A DNA stretch of 23,757 nt from contig CAZUMH010000048.1 in assembly GCA_964621645.1 (NCBI GenBank), positions 1 through 23,757 on the forward strand, written 5' to 3'. Positions within the stretch are counted from its first letter, which is position 1, and the number at the start of each line of letters is the position of its first letter. Below the pieces are notes generated by a model that did not search any database, was not told where the DNA came from, and saw only the letters and a program-made list of their open reading frames with translations. Shown piece by piece: positions 1 through 7,751 of the stretch. Made by a program: the position numbers and the translations under genes. The DNA comes from CAZUMH01 sp964621645 (GTDB lineage: Bacteria; Zhuqueibacterota; QNDG01; JAGLOF01).

Positions 1-345
1 ACCAGCCTGCTCCTGTTTTTGAATGAATTCCCGGATATGGAAGCGGACAGCGCCGGCGGCCGGCGCCATGTGGTCATCCAGCTGGGGCGCCGCAGGAGCT
101 CACGGCTCTATGCCGCTATTCTGGTTCTCGTCTACCTCTCAATTGCCTCCGAGCCTTTTATTACCGACGCCCCTCTGACGGTCCTGGCTGGACTGCTCAC
201 CCTGCCCTTGGGCATGAGAGGGATGATTATAGTCCTGAAGAAATATGACGATCCCGCCGGGTTGCTGCCGGCTCTGGGCCTCAACGTGGGAGTGGTGCTT
301 CTTACCGATCTTCTGCTGGCGCTGGGGTACTTTTTCGCTCGATGA
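1..345 (+). CDS. UbiA-family prenyltransferase, C-terminal part (5' end outside window)
   Basis: The frame is open from base 1 (first residues TSLLLFLNEFPD) to the stop at 343-345, so this is the 3' end of a longer gene. The motif NEFPDMEAD followed by a Gly/Arg stretch (GGRRHVVIQLGRRR) matches the second Asp-rich motif (DxxxD) of UbiA/MenA polyprenyl transferases. That motif binds Mg-diphosphate of the isoprenoid donor on the cytoplasmic face of the membrane. Three hydrophobic segments follow, as expected for the last helices of this roughly 290-residue family. MenA-like (menaquinone) is plausible from the NE-PD form of the motif, but the aromatic substrate cannot be told from this fragment. 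The TTG at 19 is in frame but is not a likely true start. Confidence 0.8.
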   Translation, partial: TSLLLFLNEFPDMEADSAGGRRHVVIQLGRRRSSRLYAAILVLVYLSIASEPFITDAPLTVLAGLLTLPLGMRGMIIVLKKYDDPAGLLPALGLNVGVVLLTDLLLALGYFFAR

Positions 346-381
346 CTCTCTCGGTTGAATAAACAAGCGAGAAATTTGTTT

Positions 382-387
382 TATAAT
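382..387 (+). promoter_or_regulatory. possible -10 element (TATAAT) upstream of zinc-ribbon gene
   Basis: A perfect TATAAT lies 27 bases before the ATG at 414, in an AT-rich stretch between the prenyltransferase stop and the zinc-ribbon gene. The best upstream -35 match (TTGAAT at 355-360) is spaced 21 bases away, which is too far for a standard sigma-70 promoter. The call rests on the -10 alone. Confidence 0.3.
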
Positions 388-413
388 AAAACATCCCCCA
401 GGAAGGATAAATC

Positions 414-623
414 ATGGAACATCTGAATTACACCTGTCCCAAATGCGGCAATACCGAGTATGAAGTGGATCAGTTTCGGGCCACGGGAGGCACCTTCTCC
501 AAGATCTTCGATGTGCAGAACAAGCATTTCTCCACCGTAACCTGCACCCGCTGCAAATACACCGAGATCTACAAGGCCGAGAGCAGCTCCCTGGGAAACA
601 TTTTCGACTTCTTCACGGATTGA
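414..623 (+). CDS. Small zinc-ribbon protein (DUF2082 / zinc_ribbon_13 type)
   Basis: A 69-residue protein with two Cys pairs, C8-x2-C11 (YTCPKCGN) and C44-x2-C47 (VTCTRCKY), that should hold one structural zinc. The spacing, the FRATGGTFSKIFDVQNKHF middle and the 'GNIFDFF' end match the short zinc-ribbon family annotated as DUF2082 'predicted nucleic-acid-binding protein containing a Zn-ribbon'. The molecular role of that family is unknown. An AGGAAGGA ribosome binding site lies just before the ATG. Its stop TGA (621-623) overlaps the TTG start of the following exporter, so the two are probably translationally coupled. The protein is complete and has no signal peptide, so it is likely cytoplasmic. 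Confidence 0.85.
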   Translation: MEHLNYTCPKCGNTEYEVDQFRATGGTFSKIFDVQNKHFSTVTCTRCKYTEIYKAESSSLGNIFDFFTD

Positions 624-1561
624 AATCGGATTTATCAAATGGGAGGCACGTTGTCGCCGGGGCGGTATTTGCCTGCCTGCTCTGGTCAACCGCCTTTGCC
701 GGAGTTAAAATCGGCCTGGCATATATGAAGCCCCTGGGATTCGCCGGACTTCGTTTCATGATTTCCGGACTCCTCATCCTTCCCTTTTCCAGGCCGGGCC
801 GCTTCTCATTTGAGATCATCAGAAGCCGCAGCAGAACTATCCTGCTGGTGGCACTTTTCCAGACCTTCATCCTCTATGCCCTATTCTACCTGGGCATGAC
901 CATAGTGGAAGGGGCCCTGGCCGCCATCGTGGTCGGCGCCTCTCCTCTGGTCGCGGCCCTTATCGCTCATCTCATGATGCATGACGACCGCCTTACCAGA
1001 AAAAAAGTTTTTAGTATTGCCGGAGGATTTCTGGGAGTGATCATTATCAGTCTCGGCCGCAAACCCTGGTCACCCGCCGGTCTGAAAGAATTTTTTGGTA
1101 TCCTGATACTGCTGGGTTCCAGCATATCCTCGGCCATCGGCAATGTCATCGTCGCCCGGGACAGACGCTCCATCCCTCCCCTAACCATCGGCGCATTTTC
1201 TCTTTTCATCGGCGGAGCCGGGCTCTTTATTCTTTCTCTTTTCCTGGAAGGACTTCCCGAATGGAACCGGCCGCCGCTGTTCTGGGGTACTCTTTTCTAT
1301 CTCTCATCCCTGTCGGCCGTGGCCTTCTCAATCTGGTTCACGCTGCTCAAACGGCCCGGAGTGAAAGTCTCGGAACTGAATCTCTGGAAATTCATCATTC
1401 CCGTATTCGGTGCCCTGTTCAGCTGGCTCCTTCTGCCCCAGGAGAGCCCCGCGCTGCTGCCGCTGCTGGGCATGATCATCGTCAGTCTTTCAGTCTGGTA
1501 CTATTTCCATCCACCGGGCAACCGCCTTCTGCCCGGCAGAAAAGAAGGGACAGCTTCCTGA
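620..1561 (+). CDS. DMT-superfamily (EamA) transporter
   Basis: A 313-residue inner-membrane protein with about ten hydrophobic helices arranged as two EamA repeats (about residues 10-140 and 155-290), the usual size and layout of drug/metabolite exporters. The first repeat opens with the typical LLWSTAFAGVKIGL stretch and contains YMKPLGFAGLRFMISG, both characteristic of EamA proteins. The substrate cannot be predicted. The start chosen is TTG at 620, sharing bases with the TGA stop of the zinc-ribbon gene (TTGA overlap). No ATG precedes the first helix in this frame, and the next one would remove helix 1. The overlap implies expression depends on translation of the upstream gene. Confidence 0.87.
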   Translation: MKSDLSNGRHVVAGAVFACLLWSTAFAGVKIGLAYMKPLGFAGLRFMISGLLILPFSRPGRFSFEIIRSRSRTILLVALFQTFILYALFYLGMTIVEGALAAIVVGASPLVAALIAHLMMHDDRLTRKKVFSIAGGFLGVIIISLGRKPWSPAGLKEFFGILILLGSSISSAIGNVIVARDRRSIPPLTIGAFSLFIGGAGLFILSLFLEGLPEWNRPPLFWGTLFYLSSLSAVAFSIWFTLLKRPGVKVSELNLWKFIIPVFGALFSWLLLPQESPALLPLLGMIIVSLSVWYYFHPPGNRLLPGRKEGTAS

Positions 1562-1743
1562 TTTCCTTCTCCAGCAAAGAAACTCATAGTGAAATTCCCG
1601 TGTTTTAATTTACAATACCCTCCAGTCCGTTTGAAATAGGATTCAGGCTCGAATCGAATTCAGCGACAAACCAGCAATGACACCGGCATAGTATTTGCTT
1701 AAATCCGTCTGAGTGTTTTTGCAATTGACAAGGGGAGACAATC

Positions 1744-2115
1744 ATGAAGACCAACTCATCCGTGAGGGTGGATTTGGCCAAAAACCGGATCTATTTGTAC
1801 CTGGAAGGGAAACATGATCTGGCAGAAGCCAAACGAATGAAAGATGAGTACAGTAAGGCCATCAGACAGTGCCAGCCGGGGTTTACCGTCCTTGCTGACG
1901 TGCGTAATTACATCCCCGGCACCGCCGAGGTTCAGGCTGTTCACGAAGAGGCTGTCGAACTGGCCGAACTCAGCGGTGTCAGCAAAGTGGCCCGGGTGGT
2001 GGGAACCACACCCCTGGGAGGCATGCAGATCAACCGCATCGCCCGCCAGCATATCAATTATGAGGCAAAACACTTCGATGCACCGGAAGAAGCCGAGGAT
2101 TTTCTCGATTCCTGA
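1744..2115 (+). CDS. Small STAS/SpoIIAA-like protein
   Basis: A 123-residue soluble protein preceded by a good AGGGGAGA ribosome binding site. The pattern is beta-strand (IYLYLEGKHD), helix, strand (FTVLADVRNY), helix (EVQAVHEEAVELAELSG), strand (KVARVVG), helix. That fits the SpoIIAA-like/STAS fold, in which a 'D-R' turn after the second strand is common. Proteins of this type are often annotated 'STAS/SEC14 domain-containing' and have no fixed function. It is the last + strand gene before the run of - strand genes, separated from the DMT gene by 182 bases in which I see no gene. Family assignment is from fold pattern only. Confidence 0.6.
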   Translation: MKTNSSVRVDLAKNRIYLYLEGKHDLAEAKRMKDEYSKAIRQCQPGFTVLADVRNYIPGTAEVQAVHEEAVELAELSGVSKVARVVGTTPLGGMQINRIARQHINYEAKHFDAPEEAEDFLDS

Positions 2116-2162
2116 TCCGGACCCGATAATGATATATAGGATAATTTGAGCAGAGGACAGGG

Positions 2163-2189
2163 TGCTCCGGCCATTACCGGGCCGGAGCA
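2163..2189. terminator. GC-rich hairpin between converging genes
   Basis: A perfect 10-bp inverted repeat (TGCTCCGGCC at 2163-2172, GGCCGGAGCA at 2180-2189) with a 7-base loop. It sits between the converging STAS-like gene (stop 2115) and the secreted-protein gene (stop 2293). Position and stability suggest a shared bidirectional terminator. There is no T-run on either side, so it is not a textbook intrinsic terminator. Confidence 0.5.
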
Positions 2190-2292
2190 TTCACGTAAGC
2201 ATTTGTGTCGGCGGTTTCGCACTCCCTTAGAGAGAGAACCAATAGGAGATAATCCCTTCGAGCGGATAAATCAACCGCCTCGGTGAAGATGT

Positions 2293-2949
2293 TCATTTCA
2301 CAATAAAAAATACCTGCGGGAAGTAGCTGGCATCATTATAGGTGGAATCGGATTCCCTGATGGAAATTCGTATCCGCTTTCCTGATTTAATGCCGATCTC
2401 CTCATAGGGGATCGTAACGGAAACTTCTTTTCCCGTAATGTCACCCTGAGTCGATTCCAGCGCGCTCTTGATGTTCTTGGGCATTTTCTCATCCTGCTCG
2501 TACTGATTGATCTTATAGGAAGACACCAGACCGATGATTTTATCCCCCAGGGCTCCCAGACACGCCAGTCCGCCGTTCTCGTATCTAATGCAGGCGATAA
2601 GATCCACCTCGTATTCGAATCCCTTTTTATCCTTTCCCCAAAATGCGATCCCTCCGGTGGCGTCGTTGTTGTCTGTGTTAAAATGCATCTCGATGACCGG
2701 TCCCGCCATTTCCCCTTGATCGATAAGGTAATATGAGACATTTTCCTTAAGTTCGGCCGTAATGTGAAGAGCCTCTCCGTCACTGTTTATCGAAACCTTC
2801 ACCACATCTTTTCCCGGCTTCCCTTCGGTAGTCTGGACATCTCCCACCGGATCATTCAGTTCGACTGTATACCTTCCCGCCACTGTCTGTGCCAGGGAGA
2901 CTGCGGCAGCGAGAAAAGTGACTGCCAGGATAAAAAATACTCTTTTCAT
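2293..2949 (-). CDS. Secreted beta-rich protein of unknown function
   Basis: A 218-residue protein with a clear signal peptide (MKRVFFILAVTFLAAAVSLA, cleavage near residue 20) and a GGAG ribosome binding site seven bases before the ATG. The mature part is strand-rich, opening with 'VELNDPVGDVQ' and containing 'HFNTDNNDATGG'. Such DPxGD and DNN patterns occur in carbohydrate-binding (CBM9/DOMON-like) beta-sandwiches, where the acidic residues bind calcium. That is an analogy and not a firm family match. It is not linked to a recognisable operon: a decayed nuclease gene lies upstream and the hairpin at 2163-2189 downstream. The probable location is the periplasm or cell exterior. Confidence 0.75.
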   Translation of the reverse strand: MKRVFFILAVTFLAAAVSLAQTVAGRYTVELNDPVGDVQTTEGKPGKDVVKVSINSDGEALHITAELKENVSYYLIDQGEMAGPVIEMHFNTDNNDATGGIAFWGKDKKGFEYEVDLIACIRYENGGLACLGALGDKIIGLVSSYKINQYEQDEKMPKNIKSALESTQGDITGKEVSVTIPYEEIGIKSGKRIRISIRESDSTYNDASYFPQVFFIVK

Positions 2950-3039
2950 CTCATTCTCCTTTTTTTTAACTGTCTGAACTTCGGATGGAATCTTTATACG
3001 AGCGAATTCTGCCTAAAAAACCAATTCATCCAACTTTTT

Positions 3040-3384
3040 TCAGATATGCCCGACGGTTTCACCCGCTTTTTCCAGTATCTGTATCCATATTTCTACCAGA
3101 ATTTTCAGTTCTTCCCCGGGGTTGCTTTCGGGATTTCTTCTTCATCCAGAACATCGAGTATTTCAAACGAAAAAGCGGATTCACCGAATTCATTCCATAT
3201 ATGCTGCAGGGCTTTGTTTCGATGTTCTCCGGATTGCAGTTCTGCCTTATGCCTGTTAAATCTGGCCCGCAAATCCACTGTAAAACCTCTATATATCTTA
3301 TCATTCTGCAGAGTCCAGTGGCTGCATACTTCCATTGGCTTCCTCGTCTCTTTGTAAGCCTTTTTTTATTGCTGACCTGTCCAT
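3040..3384 (-). pseudogene. Decayed GIY-YIG nuclease-family gene, two frameshifts
   Basis: Three consecutive frames together spell one protein of the roughly 110-residue stand-alone GIY-YIG family. Frame 1 runs from the ATG at 3384 (MDRSAIKK). After a run of seven A (plus-strand 3361-3367) the match continues in the next frame from 3359 (AYKETRKPMEVC...KIYRGFT...RFNRHKAEL...HRNKALQHIWNEFG). After CCCCGGGG (about 3117-3124) it continues in a third frame (GEELKILVEIWIQILEKAGE) to the stop at 3040-3042. Family members read roughly '(K)QYKETPRPMGVY..' at the first junction, which supports the joins. The GIY signature is EVC here, so the catalytic Tyr is Cys, and YIG is YRG. The RxxxH and N-x2-LQ-x2-W features remain. 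The family pattern is recalled from knowledge, not aligned. Confidence 0.7.
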
Positions 3385-3495
3385 TCCTGTCCGCCTTTTC
3401 TATCTCTTTTATATTAATAATACCTGAAGGACTGGCTGCTGCTGTTTATGGCCGGCTTTCTTCTGCTGCCGTTTGACTTAATAGATGATTTCGTT

Positions 3496-4830
3496 TTACT
3501 TCTTTGTTGAAAGGGATAATTCCGTCGCCGCCTGAATTCCCTTTGCCACTTCGGGGATTATTCCCAGTTTAACATATATGGGATGTACCACTTTTCTCAA
3601 TTCAGGAAGTTTCCTCGCGAAGATAGCAGCGCCGGCAATACAGAGTACGCCCCCGATCAGCAGGGTATTCGGTGCGCCCAGCAAACTTGCCATACTGCCG
3701 GCCAGGAAACTGCCGAACGGGGCGGTTCCCATAAATGCCATGGAATAGATACTCATGACGCGTCCCCGTTTGTCATCATCGACTATAGTTTGGATGATCG
3801 TGTTGCCGGATGCCAGCTGCAGCATCATTCCCACACCGCTTACTACCATTAAAATCAGGGAAAGCAAAAAGAAACGGGACAGGGAAAATATGATGAGGCC
3901 GGAACCGAATATGCCGGCAGCAAGGGGAATGATCCGTCCCAATCCCAGAACGGTCTTCCGTGACGCAAGATAAACGGCACCGCTCAAAGCGCCGATACCT
4001 GAAGCACCCATAAGAAAGCCGAAAGTGTGAGAGTCGCCATGGAGGATTTCTTTGACAAACACCGGCATGAGCACTGCGTAGGGCACCCCCACCAGGCTTA
4101 TCAGGGCCAGTAACAGGATGATGGATTTTATCGGCGCGAATCCAAAGGTATACGAAAATCCTTCCTGCAGTGATTTTAAAATGTGGGGATGTTTTATTTC
4201 TCTTTTCTTCGGTTTCAGTTTCATGAAAAGCAGCGAAGCGATCACGAAGAGATAGCTGAGACCGTTGATAAGGAAACAGATACCTTCCCCGGTGGAAGCG
4301 ATTAAAATACCCGCCAGGGAGGGTCCCAGCAATCTGGCGCTGTTCACCATGGATGAATTCAGGGCGATGGCGTTTCCCAAATCTTCGGGTTTATCCACCA
4401 TCTCAATGAGAAGCGATTGCCGTGCCGGGACATCGAACGCGTTAATGCAGCCAAGGATAATGCTGAGGATTACTATATGACTCACCTTTATGGTGCCGCT
4501 GAGAAAAAGCGCTGCCAGAACAAGAGCCTGAAGCATCGCCAGAATTTGGGTAGTGAGTAATATATGATACCGATTCCATCGGTCAGACAGGACTCCGGCA
4601 AAAGGAGCCAGGAGGAAGGTTGGGATTTGACCCGCGAAACCGACGACCCCCAGCAGAAAGGGTGAACCGCTGAGGCTGTAAACCAGCCAGGGCATGGCGA
4701 TACGCTGGATCCAAGTGCCGATCAGGGAAATGGACTGGCCGCTAAAAAAAAGACGATAATTCCGGTAGCGCAGGGAACGAAAGATGATTTTCAGACCGTT
4801 ATGTTCCTTTGTTTCACCCCTCTCAGACAT
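3496..4830 (-). CDS. MFS transporter (MFS_3 / EntS-like exporter family)
   Basis: A 444-residue integral membrane protein with 12 predicted helices. It opens with a soluble N-terminus and the typical LRYRNYRLFFSGQSISLIGTW start of the MFS_3 (PF05977) exporters. The cytoplasmic motif A between helices 2 and 3 is present (GVLSDRWNR, residues 79-87). This family includes the enterobactin exporter EntS and many uncharacterised macrolide-efflux-type proteins. The substrate here is not predictable. The gene stands alone. In the 285-base gap upstream I see only a TATAAT-like sequence on the - strand (4940-4945) about 110 bases before the start, and no gene. The ATG at 4830 has no strong ribosome binding site but keeps the usual N-terminal length. 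Confidence 0.88.
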   Translation of the reverse strand: MSERGETKEHNGLKIIFRSLRYRNYRLFFSGQSISLIGTWIQRIAMPWLVYSLSGSPFLLGVVGFAGQIPTFLLAPFAGVLSDRWNRYHILLTTQILAMLQALVLAALFLSGTIKVSHIVILSIILGCINAFDVPARQSLLIEMVDKPEDLGNAIALNSSMVNSARLLGPSLAGILIASTGEGICFLINGLSYLFVIASLLFMKLKPKKREIKHPHILKSLQEGFSYTFGFAPIKSIILLLALISLVGVPYAVLMPVFVKEILHGDSHTFGFLMGASGIGALSGAVYLASRKTVLGLGRIIPLAAGIFGSGLIIFSLSRFFLLSLILMVVSGVGMMLQLASGNTIIQTIVDDDKRGRVMSIYSMAFMGTAPFGSFLAGSMASLLGAPNTLLIGGVLCIAGAAIFARKLPELRKVVHPIYVKLGIIPEVAKGIQAATELSLSTKK

Positions 4831-5115
4831 AATATCTATCCATCGCTTGGGTTATCTGCATTATGGTTATTGGATGAGGATTCAAACCCGGAATCACCTT
4901 GAGTAATCTTCACAGGATAAATCAAATTAGCCTTCCTGTATTATAAATGCAATAGTAATTTGACTCACTCGTTTTCGGCCGGATTGACGCACAAAATCGG
5001 AAGTAACTTCTCAGACGAGGTCTGGATACAAACCGCTCCCCCTATTCCCCCGCCGGGATCAAATGATGTGTGCCGCTACCGGCTCCCGGAGGCTGTATCA
5101 GCGGATGGAGGACGT

Positions 5116-5766
5116 TCAGCAGGTTACCTTTTCCTCATACCCGATTGTCTGTCCGAAAAGGGCCTGCTGCCGCGGCATCAGATTGAGCTTTTCCGTCAGA
5201 GCGGCCTTATTGCAGTTGTGAAACCAGGATACCAGCCCCAATGCGGCCGCCGCCAGATAGACGTTTTGCGCGATGAGCCCGGTATCGACGAAGTAATATG
5301 ATTTTTGGATCTCCGGATCGTAGAGTCCCGGTTCCTGAAATCCTGCCGTCTTGAACCTGTCCAGGTCGGCGACATCGATCAGGCGGAGCGGCGCATCCGC
5401 ACCCGCCAGAGCCTGCCCCGCTCTGATCACCAGAGCGCGGATATCACCGGAAGCGACCGGAATGAGCCGGTGAGATTCAGGCTCGTACAAGAAAGCCCCT
5501 TCCTCCAGTGCGACATACATAAGGACTTCCCGGGAATTGCTTGCCGACCCCGCCGTCCGGCCTGGGCTTTCGAATGGTCCTTCAGTGCGATTGATCCCTT
5601 GTCCGGCCCAGAGAATATCCGCAAGAAGCTGCAGCGGGATCTTTGCAGTGCCGATGGACCGGGACGTTCTTCTCATTCTTAAGGCTTCAAAAATGGTTCT
5701 AGCATCCTTGAAAGAAGGAGGCGGAAGGATTATCGGTTCCATGATCTCGTTCTTTTCATTTTCCAT
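5116..5766 (-). CDS. Nitroreductase-family FMN oxidoreductase (SagB/ThcOx-type)
   Basis: A 216-residue protein of the nitroreductase superfamily. The N-terminal 'RMRRTSRS' (residues 31-37) is the FMN-phosphate-binding Arg motif. 'LLADILWAGQGINR' (47-60) and the 'GRTAGSASNSRE' loop (69-80) match the SagB-type subgroup, in which the loop is usually R-T-x-P-S-A-x-N. The late 'ALGLVSWFHNC' segment is also typical. Such enzymes use FMN and NAD(P)H, or act as azoline dehydrogenases in peptide maturation. No peptide precursor or YcaO partner is visible here, so a general oxidoreductase role is more likely. The start lies 14 bases after the SDR stop, with a GGAGG ribosome binding site in that gap, so the two genes form an operon. 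Confidence 0.85.
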   Translation of the reverse strand: MENEKNEIMEPIILPPPSFKDARTIFEALRMRRTSRSIGTAKIPLQLLADILWAGQGINRTEGPFESPGRTAGSASNSREVLMYVALEEGAFLYEPESHRLIPVASGDIRALVIRAGQALAGADAPLRLIDVADLDRFKTAGFQEPGLYDPEIQKSYYFVDTGLIAQNVYLAAAALGLVSWFHNCNKAALTEKLNLMPRQQALFGQTIGYEEKVTC

Positions 5767-5780
5767 GTTTTCCTCCGGAT

Positions 5781-6533
5781 TTACCAGGAAGGATTGAGCA
5801 GCCGGTATTCTGTCTCACCGCGCGGATCGGACATAACTCTTTCACCATCACCGTAGAATATCATATCCTCGTCAGCTTCCAGTCCCCTGACTACAGTCGG
5901 GATATATTCCTGGAGACTGACCCCTCTGAATGTAAGGCTGGCCCGGTTACGGCCTTCCCTGTTCAAGCCGGTGTCGACCATGGGAGGAACGACTTCGATT
6001 ACTTTCACGCCTGTATCTTTCAGCTGCTGCCGGAGTACCAGGGAATAGGTATGCATCGCTGCCTTGGTGGCGCAGTACACCGGCATATTGATCATGGGCA
6101 TAAAGCCCAGCCCTGACGTCACGTTAATGATCGCTGCCGACGGTCTTTTAATCAAATGGCGGATAAAAAGAGCGGTCAGCTGCAGCGGCGCGACGAGATT
6201 GACAGCAATTTCATCACCTCCGCTCATCAGGTCCTCGTAACCTTTTTTCAAATCTATATATCGCTGTATGCCCGCGTTATTGACCAGAATATCAAGCTCG
6301 GGAAATCTGCCCAGCACCTCGCTGGCGAGTTGTTCCCTCTGGCGGGCCTCTCCCACATCACAGACCAGGGCCGTAACGCCCGGCAATTTCCTTTCCGCTT
6401 CCGTCAGTTTCTCCTGGTCGCGCCCGCAGCAGATAATGACGGTATTCTTTGCCTGGTGAAATGCTTCCGCGATACCGAATCCGATGCCGCCGCTGCCGCC
6501 GGTCACAAGAACTGTTTTTCTGGAAAGGTTCAT
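5781..6533 (-). CDS. Short-chain dehydrogenase/reductase (DltE-like SDR)
   Basis: A 250-residue classical SDR with all key elements: the nucleotide-binding TGGSGGIG at 11-18, CDV near 59, NNAG at 85-88, catalytic Ser140 (NVTSG), Tyr153 and Lys157 (YCATK). The 'NNAGIQRY' form and overall length resemble the DltE-like SDRs of unknown substrate. It should reduce or oxidise a small carbonyl/alcohol with NAD(P)H in the cytoplasm. The Arg following the Gly-rich strand (CGRDQ) hints at NADPH use. An AGGAG ribosome binding site precedes the ATG. It is the first gene of a two-gene unit with the nitroreductase downstream. The 249-base gap upstream (6534-6782) holds no gene that I can support. Confidence 0.9.
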   Translation of the reverse strand: MNLSRKTVLVTGGSGGIGFGIAEAFHQAKNTVIICCGRDQEKLTEAERKLPGVTALVCDVGEARQREQLASEVLGRFPELDILVNNAGIQRYIDLKKGYEDLMSGGDEIAVNLVAPLQLTALFIRHLIKRPSAAIINVTSGLGFMPMINMPVYCATKAAMHTYSLVLRQQLKDTGVKVIEVVPPMVDTGLNREGRNRASLTFRGVSLQEYIPTVVRGLEADEDMIFYGDGERVMSDPRGETEYRLLNPSW

Positions 6534-6782
6534 AATTTCTCCTTTACGTCACTGGGATGGGGCCGTTGAGGATATCGGGTTGAGGATCCGCTTTTTACCC
6601 CGCCGCTCGATCAGAGGGACACGGACGCTCCCTGCCTTTACCCTATCCTGTAAACATGACCCAATGTATATGTCTTTTGAAGAGGGGAAATCTATACGGA
6701 GCGCCCGCGGCCGCTTGAGCAAATGGATAGGAATGCACGCTCCCTTCTCCATCATGGAACGCTCGTTCTCATTCGCGGTGCC

Positions 6783-7283
6783 TTAATCAATCAGTACGAG
6801 ACCATACCTGTTCTGGACCTCATCTTTGTTCTGCAGCACCTGGATCGGCAGGCCGAGATTCCCCACGGTCTTGTACATGTCTATGGCAAATAACTGATCG
6901 CAAGGCCTGATTTTTTCTGGTGTCGGGCAGGGCTCTCCTTCTTCCACCCTGCAATTTTTACATAAGGTACAGCCGCGGATGCTGAAGGCGAAATAGTAGC
7001 CGTCAAGGAACGCTGCTTTTTCGATTGCCAGCACGGCTTCACTCACACATCTGGCATCATGGGAATGCACTATGAGGATATGCTTGTACTGGTTGATCAT
7101 GGCAATACGTTCTTCATGAGAGGTGCCTCTGGGATGACATCTTATATTATTGGCATCAAGGAAATTTTCACAGCCCCAGCGGCATTTCAGCATTGCCCGG
7201 ATATCAAAAACGATATCATCCGGACTGATGAGTTTCGCGTTGAGCATGCGCAGATCTTTTGCCATTGTTATATATTTTTCCAT
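6783..7283 (-). CDS. DUF2284-family metal-binding protein
   Basis: A 166-residue soluble protein rich in cysteines: C34-x3-C38 and C49 near the start, then C105-x2-C108-x2-C111-x7-C119-x8-C128. The pattern GCTLCKNC followed by 'GEPCPTPEKIRPC' matches DUF2284 ('predicted metal-binding protein'), a family thought to hold iron-sulfur or zinc, common in anaerobes and without known activity. The start ATG is 11 bases after the stop of the truncated methyltransferase, with AAAGGA as ribosome binding site, so both are read from one message. It may be a corrinoid/methyl-transfer accessory or redox protein by analogy with other anaerobe loci, but nothing in this window supports that directly. Confidence 0.8.
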   Translation of the reverse strand: MEKYITMAKDLRMLNAKLISPDDIVFDIRAMLKCRWGCENFLDANNIRCHPRGTSHEERIAMINQYKHILIVHSHDARCVSEAVLAIEKAAFLDGYYFAFSIRGCTLCKNCRVEEGEPCPTPEKIRPCDQLFAIDMYKTVGNLGLPIQVLQNKDEVQNRYGLVLID

Positions 7284-7294
7284 GTCGGCATCCT

Positions 7295-7645
7295 TTATTT
7301 GCTGTTGTAATGGTGAAAGACATTCTGGGAGATGACCATACCCATGCTCGCATCGCTAAAAGACAACCGAGCCGCATCTTCAACCTGAAAATGTGAATTT
7401 TTCTTCTCGGCATGGAATTCTCTGGCTGAGGTGATTTGCTCGACATCATGTTCAGTACTATAGACAACAAAGTCATATGAATCGGCCAGATAGGCGGAGA
7501 CATAGCCGACACCGCAGCCCAGTTCAAGAACCGTCTTTATGTTTTCGATCTCGATATCCTGGAAAGCGTTGTGGAGTTTCCTGATATTAATCTTTGCTTT
7601 CCGTTTCCGATTCACGAGACTTTTTTCAAACCTGGTCATTCTCAT
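7295..7645 (-). pseudogene. Class I SAM methyltransferase, C-terminally truncated
   Basis: The protein has the SAM-binding motif I VLELGCGVG (preceded by the family-typical MTRFEKSLVNRKRK leader), an acidic residue after the second strand (STEHD), VEDA, and then FSDASMGMVISQNVFHHYNSK, where it stops. In full-length relatives the strand ending in 'HH' is followed by another 70-100 residues (the 'RVLKPGG' strand and the rest of the fold). Here the next gene starts 11 bases later and no other frame continues the match. The start is placed at the ATG at 7645, since the leader matches there. An in-frame TTG at 7690 would add 15 residues. At about 116 residues it can hardly be an active enzyme. Confidence 0.65.
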
Positions 7646-7751
7646 CGGGGATATTCTATGTTGATTACTGTAGACTGTGTCATGATACAACGGATAAATA
7701 CGTTGAAAAGAGGCTAAATCCGTCTGTGCAGTTGTTACACTGATTTTTCTT

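Noticed and set aside
2985..3476. Long + strand open frame
   Set aside because: It is antisense to the GIY-YIG remnant, has no ribosome binding site, and its protein is low-complexity and unlike any family I know.
4960..5301. + strand frame running into the nitroreductase gene
   Set aside because: Its second half is the antisense of a clear nitroreductase, and the first half has no start signal or recognisable sequence.
6549..6755. - strand 68-residue frame in the gap upstream of the SDR
   Set aside because: No ribosome binding site, no family pattern, basic and Pro-rich composition typical of a chance frame.
1699..7724. 12-base sequence TAAATCCGTCTG occurring near 1700 and near 7714
   Set aside because: Two short matches with no shared flanks or symmetry; likely chance.
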